Shown: positions 35,641-47,565, counted from the first letter of the stretch. The stretch is DNA of 64,000 nt from Cephalotus follicularis (GCA_001972305.1 BDDD01003326.1:42773-106772); one strand, 5' to 3'. A program made the numbers and translations. Notes: generated from the sequence alone by a model not told the origin.

Positions 35641-36600
35641 GTGTTTCCAGATGAACTCACTCCGTTGCCATCGGAGAGAGACGTGGAGTTCAGCATTGAG
35701 TTATTGCCTGGAACTGCTCCTATATCCAGAGCACCATACCGAATGGCTCCTGCGGAGCTGAAGGAGTTGAAAGTTCAACTACAAGATTACCTTGACAAAG
35801 GATTTATGAGACCGAGTGTATCACTATGGGGCGCACCGGTTCTGTTTGTTAAAAAGAAGGATGGATCGATGCGACTATGCATTGACTACAGGCTACTTAA
35901 TCAAGTGACTGTGAAGAACAAGTATCCTCTGCCACATATTGAGGTGTTGTTCGACCAATTGCAAGGCTCGACTGTATACTCTAAACTTGACCTGAGAACA
36001 GGTTACCATCAGTTGAGGATTAGAGAAGGCGATGTGGAGAAAACCGCATTTCGAACCAGATATGGGCATTACGAATTTCTGATACTCCCGTTTGGTTTGA
36101 CAAATGCTCCTGCAGCTTTCATGTGCTTAATGAACAAGGTATTCCAACCTTATCTCGATCAGTTCATTGTTATCTTTCTTGACGACATCCTGATTTATTC
36201 GAGGAGTATAGAGGAGCACATGCAGCATTTACGAATTGTATTACAGACACTACGGAAGGAACAACTGTATGCCAAATTCAGCAAGTGTGAATTCTGGCTG
36301 GATCACGTGACTTTCCTAGGTCACATAGTGTCAAGGGAAGGATTGTCAGTGGACCCTTCGAAGATTGAGAGCATTGTTGACTGGCCCCAACCGAAGAACG
36401 TGACGGAGGTTCGTAGTTTCTTGGGTTTGGCTGGCTACTACCGAAGATTCATCAAGGGATTTTTGAAACTTGCTACACCACTGACACAGTTGACTCAGAA
36501 GAAGTCCAGTTTTGTGTGGGATGATTCCTGTGAAGCGAGTTTCCAAGAGTTAAAGAGTCGGTTGATATCGGCTCCAGTGTTGGCATTACCGGAGGGTAGG
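35641..36600 (+). pseudogene. pol: G2 reverse transcriptase
   Basis: Complete, uninterrupted RVT_1 domain: [77 protein letters not shown] and catalytic [10 protein letters not shown] (about 36170-36200), then [17 protein letters not shown]. The frame runs to [10 protein letters not shown] and then meets the RNase H deletion near 36600, ending at 36621. Confidence 0.95.
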
Positions 36601-36640
36601 AAAGGCGAATGTAGTGGCTGATGCGCTGAGTCGCAAGGCG
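36597..36640 (+). other. Deletion junction removing RNase H of G2
   Basis: [10 protein letters not shown] is joined directly to [12 protein letters not shown], which in G4 lie about 340 bp apart with the whole RNase H domain between them. The junction also shifts the frame. The short shared string 'ggaaggc/ggtaggaaaggc' suggests microhomology. Confidence 0.88.
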
Positions 36641-37365
36641 ATGATTGCTGGAGCTATGGTATCACAGTGGAAACTATTGGAGGAATTTCAGAGTTGGAAT
36701 CCGTTCATGGTTTCCCGAGGAGTGATTGTGGCAAGTATGATAGCACAACCGGAACTTCTCGAGCGTATCTTGACTGCTCAGTATAGTGATGCTGAATTGT
36801 GGAGTATTCGAGAGAACCTAGACACTGATTCTGAGTTCTCCATTCATGCAGATGGCATATTGAGGTTCCGAGGAAGAATATGTGTTCCGGACGACGAGAG
36901 TATCAAGAATGAGCTATTGCAACAAGCTCATAAATCGAGATACAGTGTTCATCCAGGAAGTTCCAAGATGTGGCACGACCTGAAGAAGAATTACTGGTGG
37001 AGCGGTATGAAACGGGAGATTGCTGAATATGTAGCAAGATGTTTGACCTGTCAGAGAGTGAAGGCTGAACATTAGAAACCGGCGGGACTGCTACAATCGC
37101 TACCAGTAGTTGAATGGAAGTGGGAACACGTGACCATGGACTTTGTGTCTGGATTGCCAAGATCACGAAATCAACATGAAGCGGTATGGGTTGTTGTGGA
37201 TAGACTTACTAAGTCTGCACACTGTCTTCCGATGAACATGACATATTCTATCGAGAAGCTTGCTCGATTGTATATTCGGGAGATAGTGAGATTACATGGG
37301 GTGCTATTGTCTGCGACCGAGATGCTAGATTTACTTCAAGGTTCTGGAAGAAGTTCCAAACAGCT
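36614..37365 (+). pseudogene. pol: G2 integrase, N-terminal and first core part
   Basis: Begins with ADALSRKAM, then the HHCC finger region (AHKSRYSVHPG...RCLTCQRVKAEH). TAG at 37073-37075 stands where G1 and G4 have Gln (EHQ). The core shows MDFVSGLPRS (first D) and [11 protein letters not shown]. Near 37300 a small deletion shifts the frame; [12 protein letters not shown], with the second D, is readable in another frame. Confidence 0.9.
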
Positions 37366-38171
37366 ATGGGAACGACCTTCAACTTTAGCACTGCATTTCA
37401 CCCACAGACTGACGGACAGTCCGAGCGAACTATCCAGACTCTGGAGGATATGTTACGGGCTTGTATGATTGATTTTGCTGGGAGTTGGGAGGATCATCTA
37501 GCATTGATTGAATTCTCCTACAATAACAGTTTTCACACCAGCATTGGAATGGCTCCTTTGAAGCCTTGTACGGAAGGAAATGCAGATCACCTATTTGCTG
37601 GGACGAAGTAGGTGAGAGACAAGTATTGGGACCTGACTTGGTACAAGAGACCAATGATAAAGTGGAGATGATCAAGAAGAGATTACTAGCTGCACAGAGT
37701 CGGCAGAAGAGTTATGCCGATAGCAAGAGAAGGAAGCTAGAATTTGAAAAGGGAGATCATGTTTTCTTGAAGATCTCGCCTTCGAAAGGGATATATCGTT
37801 TTGGACTCAAAGGGAAGTTAGCTCCAAGGTACATTGCACCTTACGAGATACTGGAGAGAGTGGGGGAGGTAGCATATCAGATTGCATTACCGCCTAGCTT
37901 GTCGGACGTGCATAACGTATTTCATGTTTCCATGTTACGGAAATACCTACCCGACCCATCTCACATCTTGAGCTATGACCCTGGATTCATCAGTCCGAGA
38001 TTGACATATGAAGAACGGCCGACAAGGATTGTGGATCGCATGGAAAAGGTTCTGAGGAACAAGACCATCCCTATGGTCAAGGTGTTGTGGCATTTTCACG
38101 GAGCTGAGGAAGCTACGTGGGAGCGTGAGGACGAAATGAGGGAGACATTTCCCCACCTATTCGGATTGTGA
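37366..38171 (+). pseudogene. pol: G2 integrase C-terminal part and chromodomain-like tail
   Basis: [20 protein letters not shown] supplies the catalytic Glu. A frameshift near 37560 leads to [16 protein letters not shown] and AAQSRQKSYADSKRRKLEF, both intact where G1 has stops. The GPY/F-like block APRYIAPYEILERVG and VHNVFHVSMLRKY follow. The tail MVKVLWHFHGAEEATWEREDEM is chromodomain-like and ends at a TGA at 38169-38171. Confidence 0.92.
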
Positions 38172-38202
38172 TGTAAGAACTAAATTCGAGGATGAATTTT
38201 CT

Positions 38203-38217
38203 TTAAGGAGGGGGGAA
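38203..38217 (+). promoter_or_regulatory. Polypurine tract of G2
   Basis: aaggaggggggaa directly before TGTAATAACC of the 3' LTR. Confidence 0.9.
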
Positions 38218-38393
38218 TGTAATAACCGCAAATCCAATTAATGTATATTGATCCAAATTTGAAATAAAATATACATTTTAACTGAGTTATTTATCCAACA
38301 ATACTAATTTTTATGATTGGTAATTGCTTGGGTCGAATGGGGGTGCAATCGGTGAAGTATCAAAGCTTAGGAAACCCTGAATTAGCCCAAACA

Positions 38394-38472
38394 GCCGACT
38401 GCCACAGGGCAATAGTCGACTGTTTGCTACGAGTTGAAGGCAGTCGACCGCCCACTATATCCAGTCGACTGG
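38394..38472. repeat. CAGTCGACTG cluster 1, G2 3' LTR
   Basis: Four sites matching those of the 5' LTR; two differ by transitions (TAGTCGACTG, CAGTCGACCG). Confidence 0.88.
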
Positions 38473-39480
38473 TTTGCTCCAGGACAGATTCCTGGCATGT
38501 GCAGGGACAAGAATGACAGGTGGGGAATGGCACTTGTGTCTCACCACCTGCCAGAACATGCAAAGTTGAATGTTTGCATGTTCTCTGCAGACCTAACAAC
38601 CTATAATTGATTAATTAAGAGAGAAAAGTGATGAGAGGACAAGGCTTGTGATGGAAAGAAAGAAAGAAAAATGTAAGTGCATGTGAGTAGGTAGGAATCT
38701 GATGAAATTATAAGCCTTTGAGACTTAGATCAGCTGATTGAATGGTGTTGGAGTGTTAGAAACACTAAGTGAAGTGAGGAATCATTGGAAGCTTGCATTG
38801 GTAGGATTGGAGAAAGCTCAAAGAAGGAACCTTTGAAGCTTTAGAGACTTGGTAAGTCCTTGATCCGAATTCTCTGTTGTTATGTTGATAAAATGTGACT
38901 AGGAATGTTAAATATCTTCTGCTAATGGATTAGAATTAACAACCTTTGGAATTGAAATGGGAAGTAGTAATAAGATCAAGTGGAATTGGTGATATAGTCT
39001 CTAGAATGGATTTTAATTGTTGTTAGTGTTATGATATATGCTTAATGGTTCCTAAGTATGAATATATCTTCTATCAACACACTTAAGATCAATGAATTCG
39101 AGATTGAATAATAGTTGATATGGAATTCAAAAGGAAATTGGGAAAAGGAAGGTTAAGACTTAAATGGATTAATGATTAAACCACTGTTAGAGTTATTGAA
39201 ACTTACTGGTACTAATGCATATGTCCATAAAACATGCTTATGTAGATGGATATTGCTGAATTGGAAGAGTGATTGGTGAAAAGTGACTTGGAACACAAAG
39301 AGAAAGATCATATTCAATTGATTTTGGGATAGCAAATTGAGGTAGGGGTAATGATATGTCATGGAAGATATGAGTATGCATATTATGTATGGATATTCTC
39401 TGCATAATTACATGTATCGAACTGATTGGAAATTGAACTTGGCATTACATGACTTGCTATTTCTGCATTTTCTGGGCAGA

Positions 39481-39597
39481 GGCAGTCGACTGCCACCCTT
39501 GACAGTCGACTACTGAACCTATCCAGTCGACTGCCAAGGCAAAGCAGTCAACTGCACAACCCAACAGCCGACTGGTTCTTGAGAGCAGCCGACTGTT
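39481..39597. repeat. CAGTCGACTG cluster 2, G2 3' LTR
   Basis: Six sites; one is CAGTCAACTG against CAGTCGACTG in the 5' LTR, a CpG transition between the two LTRs. Confidence 0.88.
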
Positions 39598-40563
39598 TTG
39601 GGTAGAAATTGCATTATATTGATTGAATTGCTACTGTTTGATACTGTTATTGAATTGTATATGCTGCCACCATATAGTATATACTGATTGATGTTATTTA
39701 ACATCGCTACTACTTATATTGCAACGATTGAACGAACTATGTGCTATATGCACATCTCATGGTTTAAACACTAATTTCAAATGAAAACTATTGGTTACAA
39801 GAGCTACTGAATTGTGATATTGTTATTGAATATACTACTGTTTTGTTAGTATATACTGTTTTTTGTGCTATTAACACCACCACCACTTGTATTTCAATGA
39901 TTGAAACCAACTGTGGGCTATGTACCCAATTTATGAAATTAACTATCATTTTCAAATAAAGAGTTTGGCCAAATGAATTACTGATTTTCCTCTTACATGA
40001 GAGGTACCTACTGTTTTGTTTCCCAAACTGGAAACCACTATTGCATTGAGATCGTTTTCCTCCGAAGAGATGTACGATAAATGATTGTTATATGTTTTTA
40101 CAGAAAAACAACTTTTGTATTGCATATTGCTGATATATGTAATATTATTATTGAAATGCTTGAATTGATTGTCTATGCTTGCCGTAGCCGAGTGATGGAG
40201 GACGTCACTGACTATGGATGTGATCCTGGGTGCCAGGAGTTGGCCAGAGCATCACCTAATTGTGTCTGCATTGCAGATTTTATTGCTAACTACCCGCCAA
40301 CGCCAGTAGTAATTGTTACCTGATCTTTCATCCTCGGTGTATAGGGTGATGGATAGGTGTGCAAAGTTGGTGCAAGGAGGTAGCGACATGTGACACCCAA
40401 TTGATGGATGAATTGATTGTACCCTTGTGCGGTATTCTTGCATATGGATTGTTTATGGCCACTTGGCATGATTGCTTATATATTGGCTCATTAAATGTTA
40501 TTTTGATATAAACTTTCATACATGTTGCATTCATAAACTCCTTATCATACATTATCATTCTAC

Positions 40564-40588
40564 TTAGCCAAGTGGGGACAACGGCTAA
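40564..40588 (+). promoter_or_regulatory. Family-II hairpin TTAGCC-N13-GGCTAA, copy in G2 3' LTR
   Basis: Perfect 6-bp stem, 13-base loop, about 345 bp from the LTR 3' end. Confidence 0.7.
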
Positions 40589-41110
40589 CCCCAATAATTT
40601 CAGATTAAGCAAGGACTTTTGGAGACTGCTGCTGAAGCTTGGAGAGCTTCTTATTTTTTTGATATAAGGTTGTTATTTATGGTGTTGTACTGTAATTTTG
40701 AGATTGAACGGTTCATACCTCGTAGTGTTGTATTTTCCTTATGTAAGGATAATTGTTGGTTTTACCCGCACGTAGTATGGGATACGTGCAGATGGGTTGT
40801 GTTATATTCCGGCTTATCGAATGCTTCCGCAATTTAATTATGATTATTAATTGAAATGCTGGAATATTATTTTATGCTTATATCACCACATATGCTGGTC
40901 CATTGTACGTGAATGGAAATAACGGGGGGTGACAATTCGTGCGATATGAAATGATACAATATGTTAAGACATGATACGTTATAATACGATATGTTATGAT
41001 ACCATTGTGAACGGTTTCTGAATATGTTGAGAGAAAACATATGTCAAGTGATTTTAAGTTGATTTTGATAACTCAATTATATTAAAAATAAATACTGAGT
41101 ATTGTACCCA

Positions 41111-41386
41111 CCTATGGGGCGTACCATAGGCACGTCGTGGGCCTGGCACGGGGACGTGACATTTCCGTAGCGGTGTGATTAGACTACGACGTCTCTGAGT
41201 GTATGAACAAATCCCATGAGGTGGATTTGTGGATCCGCTATGTATGATAGAGGCGTATGAATCGATTCCAGTTTATGTGATCTGAGGTGAATTCAGATAT
41301 GTGGTCCGAGGTGTGATCGGACATGTATATGTGAGAATTGACTTGTGTAGTGCCGTACACTTCAATTCTAGTGGGCATGTGGAATT
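41111..41386 (+). promoter_or_regulatory. Family-I structured LTR domain, copy 3 (S2)
   Basis: CCTATGG-N6-CCATAGG (41111-41130), CCGTAG-N13-CTACGA (41165-41189, last pair lost), GTGTA-N6-TACAC (41345-41360) and AATTC-N13-GAATT (41364-41386). A further GCCGC-N14-GCGGC lies at 41617-41640. Confidence 0.7.
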
Positions 41387-41952
41387 AGCGCCTCCCTTGC
41401 CAAAATTTATGATATGTGATATGAATATGGCTCAGTAAGTTTTATGAACTATGATCATAACGTTTTGAAATGTTCCGTAATTGTTTCGAAAAATATGCAA
41501 TTATCATTCGAATATGATTAAATTGTTTTATTTGTTAAAGATTTCTGTTACGGTATTACTGATGTTTTTTTACCATTTACTGTTTTATTTCCCTTATCCG
41601 TACTGAGGTTTGCTCAGCCGCGTTTTTGTTTCCATGCGGCAGGTTTTCTTGAGCAGCGGGGGAAAGTGTGATTGAGTGATGACCACCCTATGTGTTGGAT
41701 CCTTAGGAGAGTGATCCTTATGTTATGTTTAGTGGTCAGAAATATGGATCATTATGTCTTATGTCTTAAATTTGAACTGATTTATGTTTTGAATTTTTCG
41801 CAACTACTTAATATGTTAAATTGTTAAGTTTTAAAGGTTTTGATAAGTCTGCCACGTTTTTGGCTCATAAAGTAAACTTATGATTTGTTAAGTTATGCTA
41901 TGTATGTTATGACCCTGTGATGACTCCCGCCGTACGGGGGTGTTACAATTGC

Positions 41953-43680
41953 AATTGGTGAGAAAGTTCTGGTATATTCGACTCCACGTCTTTGCCTATA
42001 CCCTTGCACAACCAATTGTGATTTACAAGTCTAAATCTTTCCATTAATGTCAATCTTCTACTTGAAGATCAATTTGCACCCAATAGGTACCATTCCTTCA
42101 GGTGCGTCAACCAAGTTCCACACTTGGTTGACGTAGATGGAGTCCATCTCGGATTGCATAGCTCCTAGCTATGTCTCTGAGTAAGTGCCTTGCACTGCCT
42201 CTTGACAGCTGATAGGCTCATCATCCTCGATGACATTGGGTTTGTCAGTGCCTTCAATGAGATAGCCATATCTCTTAGGCCCTATCTAAATCCTGCCTGA
42301 TCTCCTCACTAGAGGAGTGCCTAACTGAGTACTAATCTCAGGTTGAGGTCTTACCCTAATTGTGTCTCTAGAGGTACCAGCCTCTAATTCCTCCTCGTCC
42401 TGTGGTTCTTCACCCAGTGGTAACTCCTTGAGTTCCACCTTGCTCCCACTGTCTCCTTGGAGAAGGTAGAAGTAGTAACCTTTTTGTCTCTTTAGGATAC
42501 CTCACAAACTGGCATCGGTGTGACCACGCCTCCAGATTGGAAGGCTCCAGCCCTTCTTAGATATGTTGGATAATCTCAAATCCTAAAATGGCTGAGACTT
42601 GGTTTCCTCCCTGTCCATACCTTGTATGGGGTGGAGGGGACGAATCTCGAAGGAATCTAGTTAAGGATATACGTTGCCTCTAGCAGTGCGTAACCTCATA
42701 AGGAGATAGGAAGATCGATAAAAGAAATCATGGACTAGACCATATTCATTAGGGACCTATTCCTCCATTCGGATACACCATCACCTTGAGGTGTTCATAG
42801 AGGGGTCCATTGGGAGGGAATTTTGTTATCTCTTAAATAATAGTGGAATTTAGCAGATGGGTATTCACCATCTTGGTGTGACCGAAAAGCCAAATAGACT
42901 TACATGTTTGCTTTTCTACTTCATGTCTATAATCCTTGAGCCACTCAAAGGATTCAGACTTGGGTTTCATCAGAAACACGTACCTATACCGTGATATATC
43001 ATCAGTGAAGGCAATGAAGTAGAAAATTCCTCCATGTGCATTGACCGACATCGGCCCACAAACGTCAGTGTGGACAATTCCTACTATGTCCACTGCCCTT
43101 TCTCCTGGAGCAGAGAATGAAGATTTGGTCATCATACCTTATAAACATGATTCACAAGTTGGAAAGGACTTCATGTCCTGGATGTCCAATAGTTCATCCT
43201 TAACCAACTGTGATAGTCTAGCCTTGCTAGAATGACCTAATCTACAATGCGTAATGTAGGATTGATTTACATCATTGTTCTCTCGTAGTCTTTTAGAAGT
43301 ACCTTGATTTATAGCTAATACCTAATCTACAATGTGTAATGTTGGATTGATTTACATCATTGTTCTCTCGTTGTCTTTTAGAAGTACCTTGATTTATAGC
43401 TAATACCCTATTTTGATTTGTATCTAAGACATAGATCCCATTATCTAGATGTCCAATGCCAACTGTGACCTTACTAGAAGACAATAGCATAAATCCAGTT
43501 GTATTAAACAAGAGCTCTCAGCTCATAAAATATACATAAGAAATGCTAACAATGTTCTTAACATAATTAACAAGGGTCTAGTCTCATTACAAAAACACTA
43601 GGTAGATACAAATCAAAAATACCTACAAATTAGACTAAGATCCTTGATCCGTCTCCTAATTGCTAGTCCATTGCATCTCC
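41953..43680 (-). pseudogene. pol: Copia-3 reverse transcriptase start, integrase and GAG-pre-integrase
   Basis: Minus-strand continuation of Copia-3 beyond S2. 41953-42200 encodes the start of reverse transcriptase, frameshifted. 42200-42470 is the hinge. Integrase (about 42480-43200) retains DIVGIVHTDVCGPMSVN (first D), FIAFTDDISRY and LMKPKSESFEWLKDYRHEVEKQ. The GAG-pre-integrase part and protease tail follow near 43200-43520. An 85-bp tandem duplication at 43235-43404 inserts extra, frame-breaking sequence. Confidence 0.83.
43235..43404. repeat. 85-bp tandem duplication in Copia-3
   Basis: Copies 43235-43319 and 43320-43404 are about 96% identical by eye. 85 is not a multiple of three, so it adds a frameshift. 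Confidence 0.92.
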
Positions 43681-44310
43681 AAGCTCCTAGCTTCCTAGCC
43701 TCTCTAACCCTGCAAAGAGTTACAAATGTTAATGGTACAATAGGTGTCTAACATTGTATGCTAGGTGGAGTTTAACCGTGAAGGTACCTGATCCAGAGGC
43801 ACCCTCCGCAATGGAGGCAAGAAACTCCTTACAATCTTTCTTCCAATGTCCTGGCTTCCCACAATAGAAGCATGCATTCTCCTTTATAAGTGTTTTGATC
43901 CTTTCTTCAACGGCTACCCCTAGCGTTCCTAGCGCCTTTCCATTCTTCCTTTTATTCCTTTTACAGCCTCACCTTTGGGACTTAGATCCAGCCCTCTTAA
44001 GGTGTGTCCCAGAAGAAGATAGAAGGGCGAGCGTGGCTGACTTTGGCCTACCAAGGATGAAATCTGCCTCCTCTGTTCCATATAACTCCTTGAGCTGTAT
44101 AAGAATGGCCCTTAAGGTTTTTAAGTGTTCATGATGTCGTTGCAATGATGGCATCAAACCATCGAGTGCTAAGCAACGAGCTCGCTCGTTTCCACACCAC
44201 CAGTTGACCACCTTGGTCTTGTCATTTTTTGACGGGTTGGCATTCAGGGCTGGGGGTGGTCCGTCATAACATGAGCCACTCTCATGCTCACGAGTACCAA
44301 GCGCAAGTTA
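43681..44310 (-). pseudogene. gag: Copia-3 gag
   Basis: Starts near 44305 with sequence matching the start of Copia-1 gag (GCGCTTGG.ACTC, ATGAGAGTGGCTCATG). 43969-44211 gives CLALDGLMPSL, HEHLKTLRAILIQLKELYG. A perfect zinc knuckle CFYCGKPGHWKKDC is encoded at about 43831-43872. Large parts of the capsid between them are missing or shifted in comparison with Copia-1 (shorter by roughly 200 bp). Confidence 0.82.
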
Positions 44311-44943
44311 TGAAATTTGGACCTTCAAACTTATTATTTAATAAAACAAGGGCTAGGGTGGTGCTGACTGCCATTGAGTATTCATAAGACATATATCTAC
44401 CTAGCAACCTATAACGAAACGAGAGAGGGAAAAATAGAAGATTATTCCAGGTTTTTATGTTACAACCATATCACTTGGTCTTTAGTATCAATGGCTCCTC
44501 CCTCTATTATAATCGTATCTCACACCCCATGTGGAATTTGGGATGTACCAGCCTCCTAGTGGGGATCAGAATCTATCTTGAATACTATGGCCCTTATCGA
44601 CGGTATGACCTACTACAATACCCAAGATAGGGAGGTACTTGTACCAATTTACATGCAGGCTCCTGCCTGTCATGCAAGATCCGATCATAGTTTGGCCTCC
44701 CAGCTCAGTATGGTCTCAGTGATGGGCCTGACAAGTCATTAGCGCCAGTATAAGTCCAAACCCATAATACTCAAAGAAATATACCTGTTTTGAAACACCC
44801 ACACGAAAGCGTGTCCAAGTGCCAAAACATAGCAATTTCCGTCCAACAACTTGTACTAAAGCCGAACAGGAATGGTCATACTGTAGTACCCCATCGACGG
44901 TATGACAGTCTACAGTATGTCCACCCCATTCTGCGAGAACCAT
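44311..44943 (-). other. Copia-3 leader, first part
   Basis: Non-coding leader aligning with 3430-4030 of Copia-1. It is cut by the LARD-like element at 44944 and continues at 53911. Confidence 0.7.
44939..44943. repeat. Target-site duplication of the LARD-like element, left copy
   Basis: ACCAT at 44939-44943, exactly repeated at 53906-53910. Confidence 0.93.
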
Positions 44944-45206
44944 TGTAATATCCCGTTTTTCCGTATGGAATTTTTGGGCTTTTCGATTTGTTTCGTGTGG
45001 GCTGCCGATTGTTTTTCGGTTTATGGACTGCCTTTTTTTCGGTTTGTTTTGCTTTTGGTTGCGCTAAGTGGGTTTTGACATTAGCCTAGTGGGTTTTGAT
45101 ATTATGTCCATGAATAAATAAAATAATTTTTGGCTTTTTATTTTTTTTGTTAAAACCAATTTCTGCATTTTTTTTACCAAAAGAAAGCCTAATTTGTGTT
45201 AAAAAC

Positions 45207-45212
<6 letters not shown>

Positions 45213-45249
<37 letters not shown>

Positions 45250-45290
45250 TCTCTCCCGGCCATCTCTCTCTCTCTCCCGTTCTCTCTCCC
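45213..45290. repeat. (CT)n microsatellite
   Basis: Near-perfect CT dinucleotide run of about 30 bp followed by CT-rich sequence. The shorter counterpart in the 3' LTR is at about 50811-50870. Confidence 0.93.
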
Positions 45291-47339
45291 CTCTGACCTG
45301 CTGCCGTCGCCGTCAGTGCCGATATGGCACTGGCGAAGACACCGGTCGAATCCCCGTGACGCCCTGAGTCCGCCGCACCCAACCCCTGCACCGGCCGACG
45401 TCTCCACCGGCATGCGCGATGACTTCTCTCTCCCGGACCTGTTTGGCGTCGATTCTCCCGCTCCGGTGATCAGCATGACAATCCAGTCACATATTCGGCA
45501 TCCTGGCGACGAGAGGAAGCGAACCCGATCGGCCTCGAACCTTGACGACGTCGGAAAAGCAGATCGGCACAAGTCAAACCGCGGTCAAAATCGTCTGTTC
45601 CGGCCAAACGAGGCGGTTTCATGGCAAATGCGCCTTGGATTCGTGATCACCAGCCTCAAACGGTCCAGATCGGCCCCTTTTGGCATCTGACCGGCGACGC
45701 GTGACAGACACGCGCCGGCTAGCGGCGGTGCGTGAGCCCACGCGCCGGCGACGCTCTGGCGAGAAATTTTTTTGGACAGTTTCCGACTCCGCTCTTCGCA
45801 TAGGTGTGATCCGCTCCAGTTTCGCGATGTGATTATGGCTCTGTGCGCTGTTTCGACTGCTTTTGGTAAACTCTGAACCTATTCCGTTAAATTCTGTTTT
45901 CGATTGAATTATGTACTTATGTAATCGTTTTACGATATTATGAGCTGAACTAGTATTATGATTCGAAATTGGATGAATTGGACCAATTGGACTTACCTTA
46001 GTGGATTCAAAATTATGTTTAGATGAGACTTCTACGAATTGGACTTAATAAACCTATCATTATGTTATATGGTTATGATCAGTGTACATTGACCCATGAG
46101 TTTTGGTTTGATTTTATTTCAAGTCCTTATGAGAACGACTTTATTTCTGTTAGATGTTTGCATCAACCGAGGAGTGTTCTAGAGAAGCCTCGATATATAT
46201 ATTCTTGAGGTTGTTTTGGTGACTGCATGAGGTACGGATCTTCGTTTCTTGATACCCTTCTATCGGTTTGACTGTAGTAAATAAAAGATAGTTTTACTTT
46301 ATGAATGATGTATGGATTTCTATCGTTCCTTGGCTATCTGGTTATCAAACTAAAATAAGTTTTATGTTATGTTCTCGTTTTATAAACTTCGTTATGTTTT
46401 ATGATATGTTTCGGAAATAAAGTACGGATACTTTCGTTCTTTGACTATCTTTCTGATTTGATCGTAATAAATTCAGTTTCTGTTTTGGAAGTACGAATTT
46501 TATCGTTCTTGGGCTATCCAATTTATTTGAAATAAACCCAGTTTTATAAGTATGTTCCTTTGGATTTTATGAACTCTGTTATGTTTCGGGTTTTGACACA
46601 TTCTGGAACTATAGTCGGTTTTGAAATTTTTACGAAATTAAATGTTCTGACTTTATATATGCTCATTTATGATTTGTTTATTAAATGCTATGCAATCATC
46701 TCTTTTATGGTGAATTAAAATGAGTTGATTTCTGATTGTGAAAACGTTCGGATTTCTTCGTTTTTGGGTCATTATCCTCCGATTTTATTGAAATGAATTC
46801 AGATATGTTTTTTGTACGGATTCTCCTTTCTTTGGGTTCTCTATCGGTTTATTTAAAATAAACTCGGATTATGTTTTAGTACGGATTTTCTATTCTTCGG
46901 CTATCTGATTTTATTGGAACTGTCCCATTTTACTTGTATGATTTAAGTACGGATTCTTCGTTCCTTGACACACTCTTGATGTTTTAATTCTGTTTTGAGA
47001 TTAAATACAGATTCTAGTTTTGTTATCATTTGGTTTTATGAATATGTTTTCTTTTGGTTTAAGAATCCCGTATATTTGGATTTTGAAAATAAAGTCGTTT
47101 GATATTTTATGAGGTAAATATTCTGACTTTATGAAATCAGTAAAATGTGTTTACGAAATGTTATGCAATCATCTCTTTATTGTGAAATTATATGAGTTGA
47201 TTTTCCCGATTATGAAAGTATGTGTTTATATCGTTTGAGAACGATCTATGATTGTGTTTTGGGAAACTTTCTATGTGTTTTAAATGATTTGATGAAATCA
47301 TAATTTTTAAAGTGGTGATATACTGAGCTTTTATAACCA

Positions 47340-47565
47340 CCTATGGGGGTACCTTAGGCATGCTGTGGGCCTGGCACGGGGGCATGACTCTTTCCGTAAC
47401 GGTGTGATTTGTTTACGGCGTCTCTCTGTGATATCCGTAGATCGGATTTGTGATAGAGGCGTATGGATCGATCCTAGTTATATGTTTGGGATATGTTTTG
47501 GGATATGGGAATTGTATGTGTAGTGCCGTACACTGCAATTCTATTTGGCAATGTGGAATTAGCTA
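47340..47565 (+). promoter_or_regulatory. Family-I structured LTR domain, copy 4 (LARD 5' LTR)
   Basis: CCTATGG...CCTTAGG (47340-47358, one mismatch), CCGTAA-N13-TTACGG (47394-47418) and GTGTA-N6-TACAC (47518-47533). The second hairpin differs from CCGTAG/CTACGG by a matching change in both arms. Confidence 0.72.

Larger units (their letters stand above)
31735..40934 (+). mobile_element. G2: full-length Ty3/gypsy element inserted in solo LTR S2
   Basis: Element with LTRs 31735-33815 and 38218-40934, primer-binding site, gag-pol relic and polypurine tract, and exact 5-bp duplication. The two LTRs are about 97% identical over the first 190 bp by eye, closer than those of G1, in agreement with its position as the innermost and youngest insertion here. 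Pol lacks RNase H, so it could not move by itself. The C-terminal chromo-like segment makes it a chromovirus. Confidence 0.94.
38218..40934 (+). mobile_element. G2 3' LTR (family II, full)
   Basis: 2717 bp, the full-length form of this LTR. Contains GTCGAC clusters (38394-38472, 39481-39597), AGTGA-N9-TCACT and CCTGG-GTG-CCAGG hairpins at about 40190-40245, and the TTAGCC-N13-GGCTAA hairpin. Short reading frames are not conserved with the 5' LTR and are chance. Confidence 0.93.
30034..41947 (+). mobile_element. S2: solo LTR of family I, split by G2
   Basis: LTR pieces 30034-31734 and 40940-41947 (about 2.7 kb in total) with ends TGTAATACCC and GGGGTGTTACA, as in G1. There is no internal region of its own: the sequence between the pieces is the independent element G2. 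It is therefore a solo LTR that later received G2. The first part has a TTC/CCTTT-rich stretch at 30290-30500 and a GTCGAC cluster; the second has the structured block. No gene in either piece. Confidence 0.9.

Noticed and set aside
31735..38217. Idea that 30034-33815 is one 5' LTR of G2
   Set aside because: The ends do not match (TGTAATACCC with GTGTGACA); the internal TGTAATAACC at 31735 and the ATTCG duplications show a second element inside a solo LTR.
45196..45690. 164-codon frame in the GC-rich part of the LARD LTR
   Set aside because: It begins in a CT microsatellite (Ser-Leu run), has no known domain and is broken in the other LTR copy by stops and frame changes.
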